From Rhyzopertha dominica (lineage: Eukaryota > Arthropoda > Insecta > Coleoptera > Bostrichidae), in contig QCXZ01000138.1 in the NCBI GenBank assembly GCA_025024175.1, forward strand, positions 51,865,092 through 51,929,091: 64,000 nucleotides of DNA, written 5' to 3'. Below, in pieces: positions 1 through 12,124 of this stretch. A model generated the notes under the pieces. The model searched no databases, was not told the origin of the DNA, and saw only the letters and a program-made list of their open reading frames with translations. The number at the start of each line of letters is the position of its first letter. Positions within the stretch are counted from its first letter, which is position 1. The position numbers were made by a program, and so were the translations under genes.

Positions 1-200
1 AATTAGCTCAGCGGCTGCAATAAACATTCCTGGCATAAATTACCTGCATTTTCGGATTAATTATACACTTCACTGGCGGATCCTGTTGTACATCGCGCCG
101 AACGTGTAGTCACCCCTTCCGGTACACCTAGGCCATCAGCGGCAGCACGCGCCCACGNAGGATGCCACCTTTGTCATGCCTAATGTTCCTGCCGATTACG
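1..200. promoter_or_regulatory. GC/CpG-rich island at the left edge, candidate regulatory DNA
   Basis: The stretch is much richer in G+C and in CpG than the following 2.5 kb, for example CGCGCCGAACGTG near 95 and GGCAGCACGCGCCC near 143. A TTAATTAT core lies near 57. No open frame of note crosses it. One ambiguous base occurs near 158. The regulatory role is inferred from composition and from resemblance to the other islands in this window. Confidence 0.25.
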
Positions 201-2769
201 CGTTTACTTCTTGTGGGATTATATTCTAAGATGGGTCGGAAATGTAAGCATGTATTTTTGGAAATTCTCAATTCGAAGGAAAAGACATGTCCTCCAGTGA
301 ACTAGACATAATTTTCTCCGGTGTAATTACATATAATTCTTCCCAAAACCCAGCAAGAAAAAACTTTAAAAGTAACAATAATAATTTTTGATATCCGTTA
401 AATAAATCTAGAATCAATGTTTTCGTTATTATAACAAAACACTGAAGAAAAATAAATAAGATTTTATTATTCCATTTGTGACGGATTAGCCAAAAAAAAT
501 TTGTCGGGCTCCCCCGAAAAGATACTCTTTCAATATAGACATTCCGGAAGATATACTAGAAGAAGCCAATAAACACAAAAAATCCAGAGAGGTGAAAATG
601 AAATATTCTGCTTTTATACAATGGATGGCCTAGGAATGTGTAATAAAGGAATTAAGGAGGCTGCAATTTGGCATATTAATATCGCCTTATTGCCAATAGA
701 TACAAAGATTTAAAATCATCAATGCTTTGGTCAAAGTATCCCAAAGTAATTGCATCTTTAAAACGACAAAATGTAGGCTACAGACTCAAAAAGGCAACTA
801 TAAATATTTTGCAGTAAAAATATTTTCAAATGAAGGTATATTTCATCTTCTGGCTTAAATGTATTATTAATTTAAAAACTTATCAATTAATAGATCGGTC
901 TCATTACTAATCAAATTACATTACATTAGATCAAATTAGGCCTTATAAATGTTTGCCTGATAATAGTGCGATTAGTTGTATATATTGTAGAAACAGTTTT
1001 CTCTAAACGAAAACGTTTTATTTTCATCTGTTAGGCAAATAGTAGGATTTACCACCCTAATTTCAGAAAGCGACCATTTACCCCCCTAAGAAGGTACAAA
1101 TTTTACCTTTTTCCTCTCTCAAAATAACAATAAAAATACAATATATACAATATATAGGGTCCTAGGTCAATGCGTGTTAACATGTACGCACATAAACCTT
1201 TATAATCAGAGAAGGCATAAAAAATCTACAAAAAAAATTCTAAATATGCACTCGAGTTCAAAGTGAGCAGAATAACAGATACATTGTGAACAAACAAAAT
1301 CCAAAAAAATAGAAACCTGTTACTATTCACACAATACAGGTTTCTCATTTTAAGTAAATAACAAATCAACGTTTTAGAAGAAAGATGACAAACAACTAAA
1401 ACAATTCTAGCTTTTAATTCAGCAAATTTTTTATGATGTCATGAATATCTGTACTACAGAGATAACACACAAATTTGTCATACGTTCTTGGCTCATGGCT
1501 AATCTTAATAGATTGAAAGTGTTAATATAATTCAATTATATAGTTATGTACAACATTCTATCTTTGTGTACAGCATTTTTATTTTTCCATAGCATTTTAT
1601 TACCAAAAATATTTGTCAAAGATTTAAAATCCAGCTAGTAAGAGTGCTACTATTAGACTTAAATAAATGTTTGCTTATCTTGATTTGGATGGTTTTGAGT
1701 AGTTATTAGTGAAGTTCTTTCGTTGTTTCAGTTTCGGGATGAGCAAAAATGAATAATATATTTTGTGGAATAGAACATACTTGTAGCTCTAATTCAAAGT
1801 ATAATTCTGTCCAGTTATCAACTTAATATTACTTGAAATGCAAATTGTATAGTTAATGTTGACTTAAATCAAAATTATAATTAAAATTGTAATACCTGTC
1901 TTAGCTATTTTTGATGTTAAATTATTATTTTATTTATCCTACAGAAAAAAACATTAGTTTTAATTTTACAGTTAAAGTAGGTAATTGTTAAATTAGAAAA
2001 ACTGCAGGCAAATATATTAAAAATATGAATTGTAGTATTTGCAATACGACATTGTTGTTTTGGCGTAATTTAAATGAGTATGAAAAAGTTAATATGGTTC
2101 TCTATTATACTGACTTCAAAGATTGATCAAGTTAATTTTATGATTTAAAATTGTTTCATCTGAAAGTTCATGGTAGAAGTCCTTTTCTACGTTTTAATAG
2201 TATTTCTGTTTGAAAACTGGCTGCCACACCTAACTTTTACACGGTTTCTTTTGCTATATTACTAAAATTTCTAAAAGAATTTATCTGTTCTGATGTCGAA
2301 CAATAATTGTCGCCTAAAGTCAAGCGCATACTCATTGTCGGATTGTAAGATTATACTAGCAAACTTAACTTTTGTTAGTATTTCGTACTGATACGAATTG
2401 AACTTATAATATGTAAATTTCATCTTGTATGTGTTATTTGTTCTCTGATTAATTACCTCAGGTGTTAAGCGATCTAGTAAATTGGGACTTTCCCACGAAA
2501 AGGTCTAGGAAAAATACCTTTTCTTATAAATCTTCTGCAAAACATCTGCCACTGACAGAAACTAAGTTACTACTGAAATTCTGTACCGCACAACTTCTTA
2601 CAGCAAAAAAAAACAAGCTTGAACCTAATAATATTAAGAACAATGACGAAGGAAAAGTAAAAACACCACTCAAATACTCTGGATATTTGACCAGGAGGTA
2701 TCTATCATTTAGATTTCTAGTTGAAAAATCTTAAAAAGTAATTACTAAACAAAAAAATTGAACCGCGAA
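201..2769. other. AT-rich stretch with nothing recognised
   Basis: Long A/T runs, many short stops in all frames and no repeat or domain that I recognise. A 90-codon frame at 2462-2734 begins without ATG context, is lysine/leucine-rich and shows no known motif, so I do not call it a gene. Confidence 0.5.
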
Positions 2770-3230
2770 TTAATCTCATATATCGCACATCCCCAACCCT
2801 GTGAACACCACTAACCGATCTCCACCCATCCTCCTGCAAAGGACGTCAAGCTGACGTGTAGTCGGCGCAAACTTTGAACGTGAAACGTTACACCGGGACC
2901 CCGTTTTATACATGCTGAAGGTTTTCCTTATTTTGCAGTCTAGAAAGTTTCTAGTTACTACTTACATAACTTGGATGTCTTCCTTTCTGGGGCCGCGCGC
3001 GTCTGTTAGCTTGAGCATATGAAATCCAGCCAGGGAAATGAATTCACGGGATGAAACTGCATTGAATAGAGCCGCCTGTTTATGCTAATGCCGGGGAGTA
3101 ATTACGAAACGGACGGATGGGACCGGCAGACGAAGTGGATCGAGCGGAAAAGAACTTGCCGGGGATATGGTTGGTTACAGCAAAAATTACGAGCTTTGGC
3201 TGACGCTGATTAATTTAAGTTTTAAATGAC
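2770..3230. promoter_or_regulatory. GC/CpG-rich island, candidate regulatory DNA
   Basis: G+C rises sharply between AT-rich flanks. CpG is not depleted (CCGCGCGCGTCTG near 2992, CGAAACGGACGG near 3104, CGAGCGGAAAAG near 3139) and an AATTTAAG-type AT core follows near 3212. No element homology and no convincing coding frame. Read as a possible conserved non-coding element on composition alone. Confidence 0.3.
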
Positions 3231-3861
3231 CCGGTCGAATGTTGTTCTGTTCCCATTTGTTAATTAAGGAATCAAAAAACTATTTTTGAAGAAAAGTATC
3301 GAACAGCTAAAGGAGATCTATATGAATTGCTCCTTTTCGAATCCAAAGATCGTTACGAAACAGTGTGCGAACCTCAGTCATAAATGCGCGATCAAAAAGA
3401 GTCTGAAAATGTTGACCATGAAACCCTCTCTTTTGCATACATATTTCAGTCCAACATATACAATTTTTTAAGCCACGGTATTCGATTATTAAAGAGGCAT
3501 TATTGGTCAATACAGCCATGGTTTTGTCGAAAGAAAATGTCACTAAGTTTTTATGTGTTGCGAAAGCTCCTATTGAAGTTAGAAGACAACACATAAAAGA
3601 GGTGTGTTATTTTCACCTTAGAAATCGGTTGTTGCATTATAATCAACAAATATACAGTCCCATTATCAACGTTTTTATAGGGAATCTCGGTTGTTATTAA
3701 AGCTAGAGAGATGAAGTTATTTAGCAGCTGAAAGTTGCCTAGAAAGTGCCACTGTACTGAAAGTAAGACTGCCTGTATGACTGTTAATGTTTGATGTAAT
3801 TCTACCGCTATTTCTACCAGTAACAACTATCTAGCTGTATTTTCAGAACCCGTGAAACATA
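3231..3861. other. No feature recognised
   Basis: Several overlapping frames of 61-95 codons occur on both strands between 3286 and 3826, mutually overlapping and without known motifs. They look like chance frames in moderately AT-rich DNA. Confidence 0.4.
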
Positions 3862-5400
3862 AATAATAATAATAATAAAGTTATTTATTGTGCAAAATAA
3901 TGTACACAAAAGGTAGGAGATTCTACCGCTCCCCCGTTTACAAACAGATATACATGAAACGATTATATAAAAAACTAACATACAAATCATTCCAATTGCA
4001 AATTACTGAAAAAACTATGCCTAAGGCGACGACTGAACGCCACCAGTGGCAGCTCAACGATATCAAGAAGCTATATAACCATAACTACCCTCAAATTTTG
4101 ATGTGCGATGTTGAGGCACCGTAAAAGAATTATATCTAACATTAACATCATGAATTTGAGAGCGTCTCACAAGAATATCTGTTAGACAAGAAGGTACCCT
4201 ATTAGTATAAATCTTATACAATAGTATGCTATATAAGTATTCTATTCTGAGATTTTTTTTGGTTCATTTAAACAAACTAAATATGGAGTGATCTTATACA
4301 AGCATTCTGGGCACGTTGAATATTTAATTGATTGTACTTGGGCATAAAATGTAAACTTGATAACAATAATCTACATGAAGATAAATTAATGCCTTTACTA
4401 ATTTTAATTTTACATTATCATCCAAAAAGTTCCTTAAGCTGTACATGGTTCTTAATTTAAAAAGACATATTTTGTACACTTCTTGGCAATGTTTGTTAAA
4501 CACAAACTTCCATCAAAGACGACACCCAAATTTTTAGCAGAGTCTACCCAATCAAGCACAGTTCCATCAATAGTAACACTATAATTTGAACTCACAAGGT
4601 CACTGCAATGCTGATTACCAATGCACATAGCAATAGATTTTTTAGGATTAAGCTTTAGACTATGGTTTGTGCACCACTTGGAAAACAAATTTAAATCATG
4701 ATTAATAGCAGCTATTGCATTATCAACATCCCCTGTNATACAAGGAAGATACAACTGAGCGTCACCAGCATAAAGCTGAATCTGTGAACTAAACAAAGCT
4801 GCAGGCAAATCAAAAGTATTCAGTAACAATAATATAGGCCCCAAGATACTACCCTGAGCGACGCCACTTCTAGTTTCTTTTAGATCTGAGTGTAAAAAAT
4901 CGCTTAGTATTATTCTCTGCATCCTGCCGTAGAGATAGCTTGAAAACCATCTCTGTGCGACCTGGTCAAAACCTATGTAACTCAATTTAGTAATCAACAA
5001 TTCAAAATTTACGAGGTCAAAGGCTTTACTTTGATCCAACAGTAAAAGGATAGTACTGTTGGATCGGTCCATAGTCGAGGCAATTTCACTGGTCACTCTG
5101 AGTAGAACAGTTAGGGTGCTATGCCCCGAACGAAACCCTGACTGTACAGGCGGTAAAATAGAGTTTATATTCAAAAATTCATTAACCTGATCACACACCA
5201 TACGTTCCAACAATTTAGAAAATGCAGACAAAATACTAATAGGCCGCAAATCATTATAAGACGAAGGAGACGAGACCTTTGGCAGGGGTATAACGTTAGC
5301 AGATTTACACATTTAAGGAAACACACCAATCTCAAGGGAAACGTTAAATATATGTTTGACAACATTTAAACAATATGGTATTACTAGATCTAATGGTTAT
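3862..5400 (-). mobile_element. 5'-truncated non-LTR retrotransposon, Jockey/CR1-like reverse transcriptase, inactive
   Basis: The frame 5312 to 4455 (286 codons) encodes RT fingers and palm: RPISILSAFSKLLERM (residues 23-38), QSGFRSGHST (57-66), LLDQSKAFD with a catalytic Asp near 93, GVAQGSILGPI (150-160) and the active-site box at 181-184. That box reads YAGD, not YADD, so one metal-binding Asp is lost. A stop just upstream (near 5313) interrupts a frame that continues to about 5400, where homology ends, so the copy is 5' truncated. Below 4452 the C-terminal region continues in shifted frames (NVKLKLVKALIY, VDYCYQVY). The 3' end is marked by a (TTA)n tail, seen on the plus strand as AATAATAATAAT at 3862-3880. 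One ambiguous base lies near 4737. A decayed copy with no function is likely. The clade assignment is from motif style only. Confidence 0.85.
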
Positions 5401-7459
5401 CTTTAACTGTTATTGATTGCAATTAAATACAGTGAGCCAAAACTAAAACGACTTGAGAAAAAAGTAACGCTATTAGCGCCGTTAAAATGAACGAAAACAT
5501 CGTGATTTACTTAAGGATGTGTTCAACATAAAGTTTCTTCTATTTATATTTAATGCAATTATAGATGCACATCTCTCTTACCGTTTTAGTCGAACAGTTG
5601 CATGAAGGTTTCGCCAAGTGTTGATTTGGACTTACCTGCAGAAAAAAAAACATTATCAGCAATTTTCATGAAACGCAGCTAAAGTAGCACAAAGTTATAT
5701 AGTTGATAAGACTATTAAGTATACTAATTTCCAGTTATTAATCAACGACAGTGCATGAAAAAATATGTACTGATTTGTTTGAGTGATTGTATTTTAGTGG
5801 CAACAGCAAACACTCGTTTTAAATTACTAAAAACTAGAAGTCACCAAGTACAATTTTTGCCAACTTTATTAATTGAAAAAAAACATAAAAAACAGTGCAC
5901 TGGTATGGCTGAAAAAACTGATGGATTTTGTTTTCATAAAGACAAATACATGTAGGTACCAAAACTGGTTTAAATAAAATATGATTACTGGTGGTGCTTA
6001 TTTATACATCTGTCAATATATTCTCAGTAAGTGACCAAAGAAGTAAAACTAGATTTATGTTCTCAATTGATTTCAGCGTATTTTTTTCTATAACATTCTG
6101 TTTTTTAAACTGAAAGTGGTTGTGTGTTACTGTAGTTATTAGAGTTACAATTCAACATATGTAAGAATTGTCTATTTTATATGCAGGACGTGAGTCTTTT
6201 TCGTTTGCATATTTGCCTGCTTTGGTTCCTAATGGCTAAAGTTGTTGTGAATAATTTTTGAGCCAAAAACTAGAAATCAATGTTAACAAACAGTTAAGCA
6301 AAACTAGAGTTGAAAACATCCCTGTAGTTATATTAAAACCTGGATTAATATTCCAAATCATGGATATCGATTATATCGTACTAAAAATACAAAAACCCAA
6401 ACTACAATAATGCCATGAGAGTGACGCCATTTAATAGTTTCCTATCTAAATTTTTTCAATAGTTTCTTATAATTTCAAAGTACTAGTGGTACACAACATA
6501 AAACAGAAACAATTACAGAAACTGCACTGGGTTTTAAATGTTATTTGAATTTTTAAATCTACGGATCAAATTAGCACATTTCAATGTATCGCCGTAAGTA
6601 TAATGTAGCAAAACACTCTTTATTTTATCCACGTAACCAATATACGCCCGCAAGGAGCTTAAACAAGAAAAAAACGGCATTTTTCCTCATCGCTGGGTCG
6701 ATGTCAACGCAATAAGTACTTTATGTCTTTTTGATCACCGAACGTCTGTGCCTTATAAAACAATGAACGACATCTGTCACCGCCTGTCTGTTCAGAATAT
6801 AAAAAGGCCCTCAACACTCGGAGCATGCACTGAACCGTGAAAAAACGGGAATTCTGCAAGCTGAAAGTCAGCCGTACAAAAATGTTTTGAACTTTTAGCA
6901 TTTGCAACCTTTTAATAACATTATAGTAATGAAAACGCTNGCGATGACCCCGTTTGAATCTCTGCATATGTCATTTNAACGATTTGTGANAGTTTCTGGT
7001 TTCCAAGTAGTGTATAATAGTGCGATGTTTTTTTTCTGATATCGGATGCATGAAATCCAGATTCCACTTGTCAGAATATATGAATTGCTTCTTCAGAATG
7101 CAGACATCTCCACCCTTTTCTATGTAATTACATATTGAAATCGTGGGCTTAGGGCAAGGCCCTTAACACACTTCAAGTGGGATAACCAGTATATAGTAAA
7201 ATTGTTTTATTTATATTTATATCATTGCCATTGTGGTGTGACTCCTGCAGATGTAAAATGCGGATATAATTTTCTGGCTTTGCAAATTTTTTTCACAGTA
7301 ACACTTGAGTTATTCTTTTCTTCTAAAATTCGAATTCACTGTCCGGTAATCTAATATTGGTCAGTTAAATTTGCGCAAAAGAAGGGTTAAATTTACCCTT
7401 AGTAAAATATACTACAATAATTTCTCAATTAATTGACACATAACAGAATAAGTATTAGC
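5401..7459. other. AT-rich stretch with nothing recognised
   Basis: No element motif, tandem repeat or credible gene. Frames at 5755-5955 (+, 66 codons) and 6704-6967 (-, 87 codons, containing two ambiguous bases nearby) lack recognisable domains. Confidence 0.45.
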
Positions 7460-8060
7460 CTACTCGTTTCATCGACTGCCGGGGCATTTTTACGTTATCC
7501 CACAAAACTCCATATCCTCACACGGCTCTCTCATTTCGCGCCCCCTAATCCTTATGCTCTCCCCCATCGTTAATTGATCCCGTTCGTTCCTCTCGTAAAA
7601 CCGCCGTCTAGCTTCTGGCACATGCACATATACTTACCGCGCGCGTACACGTAGTCGCCCTGCATAACGCCAATATCGGTACTACCCCGTGCCAGGGGGG
7701 GTGCCCATCGCGCCCCCTCCCCTCTTCTAATTAACCCGCAAACGGTGCACATTATGCGCCACTGTCGCCGTACCGAATGCCGACGGACGTGCAGCGCCGT
7801 CTACGACGATATTGGGGGCCTTAATCTTGAGCCCGGGGGGTGGCTGAGGGGAGGACGAAGAGCGCCATCTGATTTAGTAGCGGCGGTGATTCCACGGAAG
7901 GGTTCGGCGGCAGAGATTAGCGGGGCCGATATTATGGCCGAAGATAATTTACGCATAAAAACGAATTTCGTAATTAATCTTTGCCGGCGGTGGCGTAATG
8001 GGCGGCGGAGGGGAGGGGGCCTCGAAGACAATCAGCGTATGCCATGGATTATCGCGTAAA
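7460..8060. promoter_or_regulatory. GC/CpG-rich island with AATTA cores, candidate regulatory DNA
   Basis: One of the strongest islands: CCGCGCGCGTACACG near 7638, CGCCCCCTCCCC near 7711, GGCGGCGGAGGGGAGG near 8002. Homeodomain-type cores CTAATTAACC near 7727 and TAATTAAT near 7969 sit in it. Frames on both strands (for example 104 codons at 7745-8059) are the by-product of a stop-poor GC-rich sequence; they overlap each other and show no domain. Confidence 0.35.
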
Positions 8061-8164
8061 GGCCATTTCTGCAGCTGGGCTCTCAATATATTTTTGAGGA
8101 AAGCAGGAAGCTACAGTATTCCTAGTAGAAAAGTATAAGAAACTGGCATGATGACAAAACCATC

Positions 8165-8350
8165 TAGTAGACCAATATCTATTTTGTCTTATTTTGCAAA
8201 AGTATGTAAGCAAATATTACAAACAATCGACTCACATTCGTCAATCGTCGCTTTACAACGTGTGAATTCATATTGAGGTCTGGAGTTCCTCAGGGGTCCA
8301 ATTTGGGTCCACCTTTGCTTAACATCTATATTACTCACCAACTGGTGTTC
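8165..8350 (+). pseudogene. Short reverse transcriptase relic (non-LTR)
   Basis: Around 8277-8340 the plus strand reads SGVPQGSNLGPPLLNIYI, the RT motif that precedes the catalytic box in Jockey/CR1-type elements. In another frame the preceding bases give a plausible stretch ending ...ALQRVNSY. The YADD box that should follow is not recognisable, and stops occur immediately downstream. An old fragment of about 180 bp. The opposite-strand 86-codon frame at 8189-8449 is a shadow. Confidence 0.5.
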
Positions 8351-9860
8351 TGAGAATAGACTTAATTTAAATACAAATAAGTGGAAACCATAGTCTGGTG
8401 ACCATGTCATCAGTGCCACCAGCATTAGCCGGAACATGTTTAGAAGCAACTGCTAAAGTTCTTATCATTTAAGTTTGATGGTATTTACCATAAGAGAGGT
8501 TCTGACTGTGATGACACTGTCCATCGAGATGGGTTTATGGAGAGTTTTGTATATCTAATATCATATTCTTGTGGATTACAAAGTACATACATATTAAGGG
8601 GTAAGAGAATACTAATGTAATATTTTAACATACTTCAATGAGAGAAACAAATTTTGGCTAACTCGATTCGTCTTTGATATACAGAGTGTTTACCCTGTAT
8701 ATTGCAATTCCACTATCGTCACTATCACTACTATCACTGCTCCGAGCATGGAATACTCCAGATTTAAATTTAGAGAGCCTACAAGTGCAGAACTTAATCA
8801 AGCAAGATAGGTTTTTTATCACTCTTTCCAAACATGGCCTTCCCATTTAGCTAAATATGGACCGCACTGCTGGTTTCTAATAGGGAGAAACAGCTAGAAT
8901 TTTGACATTTTCTGGTTGAACCAAGCTCGCAGTTATCTTTGGGCTTTGCCCAAAACCTCGACGAGACATAAGTATTCCAACAACTTTGTATTCTCAGCTT
9001 TGTCGTAGTGGGCTAACATGTATTTTCATCAGCAACTTGGAAAATTTTACAATTTGTATCTGTATATGCAGTAAAGCATAGATCTACAAAAATACACGTT
9101 ATGTAACTATCTGATTAGCTTCAGTTACTGCTCTTTATAAACTGTGTAGATGCATTTTTTATTTAGCTACTGACTAAAGTTCGGTCAAATGTGTTTTTAA
9201 AATGTGATGTTATCATCCGCTATATTAAGTAGTATTTCTTCTAGTAAGTACGTCTATTAGAAAGCATCTAGAACGATTACTTTTTATAATTTTCCTTTTT
9301 TATTAGTAATCTTTACACCAAAAGCACCATTAACAAATATTTTTGCTTGTCGACTGTTATTGCTACCGAGCTCACTAAAAGTAAAAGACCGGAATAAAAA
9401 AAAAGTGAGTAGATTTAAATGCGAGTTCACACCAGAAGCAAAGAAGTTTGACTAATGATCTACGGCAAATTATATTTTCCTACACGAGTTGAACTAGAAT
9501 TACTTTAATAAAAATTGACGATATCCCTTAGAAGATAACAACCATCTGCCAAGAGAGGCAAAAAGTTTATAAACTTTTCTTTTCTATGTGCAAAACCACG
9601 TTAATGATCAATAATATAACCTAAACTAAACGAGAGAGAAGCCCAGCATTCATAGGAAATGAAAAATTTTTAAATTTGTTATTTTTATAGATGAAACCAT
9701 ACAATCTATTATGGAAACTGATAACGGTAACTTTCCTAATAAAGACCAGAAAGGACTATAGGGGACACACAAGCACTTGCAAGTTAGAAAGAAAAACGTA
9801 CAGTTTACAAAAGAAATAAACATATACGTATATATTAATATACAGAAAAAAAAGTTAGAA
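8351..9860. other. AT-rich stretch with nothing recognised
   Basis: No motif or repeat that I can name. The minus frame at 8658-8846 (62 codons, Ser/Asp-rich) is short and unsupported. Confidence 0.4.
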
Positions 9861-9872
9861 AGAGCTTAAAAC

Positions 9873-10202
9873 TTAGAAGAAAGTGCATTCATCCGAGTTA
9901 TATATTTGGTTATACAGTCTAAGACACAATAGCAAAGGCGACTGATAATGATATGTGTCGCATATATCGTAGTAAAATATAACAGGGTGTCTATTATTTG
10001 GGCGTGGTTCAACAATCATGATCTGTTTACCTGTCTGTAATAATATTAAACTAGCTACCTGCCTACGTGCAACCAGTGTATTTTCCCCAATAACAATAAG
10101 TAGAGCACAATGTCTCTTAGGATATGCACCGAGCAATCTTAAGTTGGCAAACCTCCTGAGTAACCTCTTCAAAAGTTCAATATACATTTGATGATAGGGC
10201 AC
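9873..10202 (-). pseudogene. C-terminal fragment of a non-LTR retrotransposon RT protein
   Basis: A 109-codon frame reads MYIELLKRLLRRFANLRLL, then YPKRHCALLIVIGENTL and ARRQVASLILLQ. The order and spacing match the region after the RT thumb in Jockey/CR1-like elements, and parallel the 42.7-43.1 kb copy in this window (IYIDLLENVLRKFAKY, YPVRHCSQKILLNAVGENSL, ARRAISSLIFLQ). The RT core itself is not present upstream, so this is a fragment. Sequence above 10203 drifts into DNA I cannot assign. Confidence 0.65.
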
Positions 10203-10369
10203 CTATACAAAATGCAGTAGCGAGACCTTTCAGAAGAAAGCTAGCGCCACCGTCGCTCTGAGCAGTCAAATAGTCTCAAGTTTAAGTTTTAGTTTAGTTT
10301 AGTTAGTTTTAAGACAGCCAACTTAAAGTATAATAATAAAATTATTACGAGTATTAGTGGAGATTCGCC

Positions 10370-10830
10370 TTTCCTTCCGGCAAAACTGACACCCCTTGAT
10401 ACCTCGTTATACACCCCGACTAACTTCAACAATATTATTCACAATACAGTAATATCGACTAAGAAATGACGTGTAAAATTAGTAAGTAGCATTAATAATC
10501 ATTGTTCTTTCCTTCGTCTTTATCCAAGTGGGTAAGACGGCCGAAACCCCAAACGCATCTCCATCCCTCCATCAGTCAACAAAACAAGCAATTATGTCAT
10601 TCCTCGCCGGGAACAACCCGTACATCGTTTTTATCGTCGTATACAGAAAATTTTCGACGATACTGCCGTCGTCGATGGGGCGTGAGCCGGCGACTCACCG
10701 TGGAACGAAATAAATCGTGCGTGGATGTTTTGTTCCCTCCGACGGTGGAGGACCCGGACTGCGACGTTCCATTTCGCAGGATGCACGCACCATATGCCCG
10801 ATCAACTGGTCGTTAATATGACATGCGACT
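10370..10830. promoter_or_regulatory. Moderately GC-rich island, candidate regulatory DNA
   Basis: CpG-containing sequence (CTGCCGTCGTCGATGGGGCG near 10663, GACGGTGGAGGACCCGG near 10741) between AT-rich flanks. Two overlapping plus frames (104 and 61 codons) are compositional and show no domain. Less GC-rich than the 7.8- or 61.6-kb islands. Confidence 0.22.
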
Positions 10831-11075
10831 GTTCGTCACACGCGCAGTTCCTGATTAGATTCCGTTGTTTTTCGTCGACCTGATGAGATGAGCTTAGATA
10901 TGCTGGGGAACGACTTGATATGCTTGTTCCAGACAAGTTGGTGAGCTTCAGACTGGAAGAACATTGTAATTATATACATTATATATACGAGCATAGGCGC
11001 CATTTCTGGGCATAGGTCGCTCAATTTTTGAGCTCTTCTTATCTGTGTTTTTGCTCTATTTGCTATTTTATTTCA

Positions 11076-11292
11076 TTATTTTCTGTCCTTGATCTTTTCT
11101 CCCCTTTGTACGTGTCCAAACCACCTGAGTCTTTGGAAATTATGTAGCCTACAATGTCTTCTCAGACCATTATCATCAGCGTCCTTTTTTGTTCCAAGTA
11201 TTTTCATTAGGATCTTCCTTTCTTGTATTATCATTCTTTCCTCGTCTCTATTAGTCAGGCACATAGTTTCTGCTGCATAGGTCATTACCGTT
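11076..11292 (-). pseudogene. C-terminal segment of an endonuclease-reverse transcriptase (RTE-like) element
   Basis: The minus frame reads RTVMTYAAETMCLTNRDEE, RMIIQERKILMKILGTKK and FQRLRWFGHVQRGEKIKD. This matches the conserved tail of insect endonuclease-RT proteins (family pattern TYGAETW..T..D...L..FERK.LR.I.G, then RLRWFGHV.R). Upstream on the minus strand the frame runs straight into a copy of the 272-bp repeat: the first ~12 codons of the open frame (ESAAQNTSVC) are repeat sequence, not RT. The matching central part of the same gene lies beyond the repeat at 11725-11880. See that entry. Confidence 0.75.
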
Positions 11293-11724
11293 CGACACAC
11301 AGATGTATTTTGAGCTGCAGATTCCAAAAATTTGATCAGAAATGAGCTAGCACGTCGGGCGGCCTAATTTACTCCGCTTTTAGATCGAACCGTTGTAGCT
11401 AGCGACAGACGGATACCATTCCGAAATTCAGGAGGTCCAGATTAGTAAATATGCTTGAAATTATACAAATCGGAGGTGCAAAAATTTTAAGGTCCAAAAA
11501 GAACAAAGGGGTTAGCCTTTGATGTTTTGCGATTTTTCGGTGGAATCTAATTTTAGCTCAAAATCGACACACAGATGTATTTTGAGCTGCAGGTTACAAA
11601 AATTTGATCAGAAATGAGCTAGGACGTCGGGCGGCCTAATTTACTCCACTTTTTGATCGAACCGTTGTAGCTAGCGACAAACAGATACCATTCCGAAATT
11701 CAGATTAGTAAATATGCTTGCCGA
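11293..11724 (-). repeat. 272-bp tandem repeat (about 1.6 units) interrupting an RT gene
   Basis: The motif CGACACACAGATGTATTTTG recurs at 11293 and 11565, a period of 272 bp. The intervening block (GGGCGGCCTAATTTACTCC, GTTGTAGCTAGCGACA) is repeated with about 90% identity by eye. The same unit in the opposite strand sense, with the same period, occurs at 63667-64000. In both places the orientation relative to the neighbouring RT gene is the same. Here the array sits between RT codons ending KVTKLN-like and codons beginning RTVMTYAAETM. Confidence 0.85.
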
Positions 11725-11885
11725 TTCAGTTTTGTTACTTTATTTAGGGATCTGTCTTGTAATAGCTTTTGGTAAGTCCAGTATGCTCTGTTTCCCGCCT
11801 TAAGTCTTTCATTAGTTTCTGTACTTCTCTCGTTTTATAATAACTCCTAGGTATTTGAAGTTTTCCNCCGTGATTTTTTTTCCAA
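11725..11885 (-). pseudogene. Central RT segment of the same interrupted endonuclease-RT element
   Basis: Reading the minus strand down from about 11880 gives ENFKYLGVIIKREK and, with stops and a frameshift, a stretch resembling AGNRAYW..QKLL.DRSLNKVTKL. This is the region that normally lies between the catalytic box and the TYGAETW tail. It joins the 11293-11724 repeat array and, beyond it, the tail at 11076-11292. One ambiguous base lies near 11867. The N-terminal endonuclease and RT core are absent. Confidence 0.6.
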
Positions 11886-12124
11886 GCCTGATGTTTCATG
11901 ACTCCATCCAGCGCTATACTAAAAGGGTTACATACATTACCACGTGAAAATATACAGCAGAATCAAATGAAGGTCTCGTAAACATGCACGAAACAGAACC
12001 TTGTTTTAAAAGTTGATAGAAATGTTGTTTTTAGATCTTGAAGGCTCCGTTAATGACATATCCATGGAAAAATTCAAGAGTACTGTCATCTGACAGTTTA
12101 AAGAAGACAGCTTCACTGGTGATA

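Noticed and set aside
2462..2734. 90-codon plus frame as a small gene
   Set aside because: No ATG context at the start, no motif, and AT-rich composition gives Lys/Leu/Asn-rich chance frames.
7745..8059. 104-codon plus frame as a gene
   Set aside because: Lies wholly in a GC-rich island, overlaps a 76-codon opposite frame, and has no domain.
11293..11724. CRISPR array
   Set aside because: The repeats are 272 bp, directly tandem and without unique spacers, in an animal-type genome.
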